From NCBI GenBank assembly GCA_023078685.1, contig JALGAS010000009.1, positions 372,001-436,000 of the forward strand: a DNA stretch of 64,000 nt, read 5' to 3'. The notes under the pieces were generated by a model, which was not told the DNA's origin, made no database searches, and saw nothing but the letters and a program-made list of their open reading frames with translations. A program made the position numbers and the translations under genes. Position 1 is the stretch's first letter; each line of letters opens with the position of its first letter. The DNA comes from Neopestalotiopsis rosae (Eukaryota; Ascomycota; Sordariomycetes; Amphisphaeriales; Sporocadaceae). Below are positions 62,351 through 64,000 of this stretch, in pieces.

Positions 62351-63980
62351 TTCGCCGAGGTATATTTATTTGCCTTGATGTTCGATTCTTTTTCGCTTTC
62401 ACCTAAGGTTAGACGGCTTGTGGGACAAGACACGGACCCGCACATCTTAAGCCGTATCGAAACATAACAGGGCTCAAACAAGATTCTGATGCGATGACAG
62501 CCGTTTCATGGAAGAGCACGCTTTACACTGGCTTGTGTATAAGTCTGGATAGCGGCACTGCATGAGCTAGATATATAAATGACAAAGTGCTTTTCATATC
62601 AAGCATTACCCACGCACATTTTTGCGCTTGTGTTCCGTGTCAGGCAGTCGCACTCTGTTCCTAGTCATTTGCCTATTGTGTATTTGACGTGAATTGCTCA
62701 GTGGACCATGGCATCACACCAATGCTGTCCACATTACTACCTACGAACCAGAAATTAGTACTCCAGTAACCCCGCACGAGTTTCCGTACGGGCCCAACCC
62801 CACTAGGACGCACTGTAGTCAAGCTGTTATGTGAGACGGAATCAAGTTCGAAACGTACAATTCTGGTTCAACAGGTACAAATTCAACAACTCAAATCGAA
62901 ATATATAGATTGGTTTCGTACTCCGGTGAATATAGTGTTTATTACTTCATATGTATGTAGATGCCTTAGGGTAGATGGATATAGTACGAGCAGCGTAGAG
63001 TTACTGCTATCTTGCGGAGAAGTTGGCATTTTCGATACATCAGCGGATTTTTAAAATATTTTATACATAGTTACCTACGCTCCCTTGATGATTTGTAAAA
63101 GTTCATAACACTGTAACAATTATACATTTATTCACCGTAGGCTATTGACCTACTGATCATGGTTTACATCCCGCTTATGATGAATAAGTAAATATAATGA
63201 GTCTTGTGCGTGCTACAAACAAGCACCCTTGCAACACCAAATGCACCAAGAAGGATAAGCATGACCCCTCCAGTAAGAATGACGTGACCCTTGATCATTT
63301 GAGTTCGGATTGTGGTCAGGCATACTCAGCTAAGACCAACAGAGCCACGGTGAGCAACACTGGACAGACATTGACCGAAACCGGCATCAGTAAGGGAATA
63401 AATGAATATATTAAGGGCGAATTTTCTACGAATACATAGACAGTCATTACCTTAGTGATCAATCTAAGCATCTATCTTACCCATAGGTGAAGCATTCAAT
63501 ACGCTTTAACGACTGCACTTGTGAATGAGTTCAAGACCTCTCCAGTTACTATTTGCTCAGTACAGTTATGTTCTTGGCTAGCGCATCCCGTTAGCATAAA
63601 CCCACCACCTAAACTTAGCATCTATACTCCAGGTTTATCCAAGAAACCCGATAGTATAGTTCGTCAGAAGTAGGTAAATATAACGAGTCTTTGGTGGGGA
63701 TCAGAGAGAATAGGCCTATCGATGCGGGGTTAGTGTCACTAGGTTGGCTGCCACAACAGACGCATTTGAATGGGAAAGCATCATCCTGATCAACAACTCA
63801 TACATATGCATGGCAAGGGCGACCCCTGCCCACCATTAATTCTTAACCTACTTTCATTGCCTGGGCACACTCTCTCTTTCTTTCTAGATTTCCGCACCGC
63901 GGCCTTATATCAACATTCCAAATACAATCTCGAGTTACTCTGATCAACGCAGAGGAAGAAATACTTCTCTGAGATTCAAC
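62351..63980. other. AT-rich intergenic region at the right end
   Basis: About 1.6 kb. An 80-codon ATG frame (63197-63439) has no motif and poor context. A short string, GTAAATATAAYGAGTCTT, appears at 63188 and again at 63672, suggesting a decayed duplication. The last 100 bp are CT-rich and look like a leader. Confidence 0.4.
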
Positions 63981-64000
63981 ATGACAGCCCAGGCTACGCC
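63981..64000 (+). CDS. Possible start of a gene cut by the right edge
   Basis: ATG at 63981 in context ttcaacATGaca follows a pyrimidine-rich, then A/C-rich leader. This is the usual pattern in front of fungal genes. Only seven codons are in the window, so no product can be named. Confidence 0.25.

Noticed and set aside
63197..63439. 80-codon ORF near the right edge
   Set aside because: No motif, AT-rich surroundings, no leader-like sequence; kept only as a note in the intergenic entry.

Overview
The window is nuclear DNA of a filamentous ascomycete. The genes carry short GT-AG introns (about 48-205 bp) and have long intergenic spacers. The families present (HET, NACHT-WD40, the AspRS-DUF2156 fusion, Slt2-type MAPK, DUF6594-like) are typical of Pezizomycotina. 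Sequence feel suggests Sordariomycetes, probably Hypocreales, but I cannot fix the genus. I found no rRNA, tRNA, CRISPR array or intact transposon.

Region 1 (1-6.6 kb) holds a possible 5' exon of a gene leaving the left edge. It is followed by a four-domain RNA-end-processing protein (2H phosphoesterase, EEP nuclease, poly(A)-polymerase-like nucleotidyltransferase, MJ1316 domain) and an NSUN3/4-like RNA m5C methyltransferase. Region 2 (6.6-22 kb) is a 15.5-kb gene desert. Its only convincing gene is a 40-residue cysteine-rich peptide at 16.2 kb with a good promoter, leader and codon choice. Region 3 (22-27 kb) has EXO70 (exocyst) and a class III aminotransferase, both on the minus strand. A 4.5-kb spacer follows.

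Region 4 (31.4-37.7 kb) has an aspartyl-tRNA synthetase fused to DUF2156 (ErdS type, predicted ergosteryl-aspartate synthase). It is divergently paired with an HSL-type alpha/beta hydrolase that could be the matching deaspartylase. Region 5 (37.8-43.7 kb) has a DUF6594-like membrane protein, a small orphan ORF and an Slt2/MpkA cell-wall-integrity MAP kinase whose DFG-1 residue is Ala instead of the usual Cys.

Region 6 (46-62.4 kb) looks accessory and conflict-related. It has a vWA / papain-like protease / zinc-ribbon protein, a Dcr2-like metallophosphatase and a HET gene broken by two in-frame stops. A Yfh7-like P-loop kinase, a lipase-like/NACHT/WD40 NLR and a seven-exon fructosamine-kinase-family gene with a GC-AG intron follow. 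A possible start codon sits at the right edge.

All exon joins were inferred by eye from splice consensus plus continuity of conserved protein motifs.
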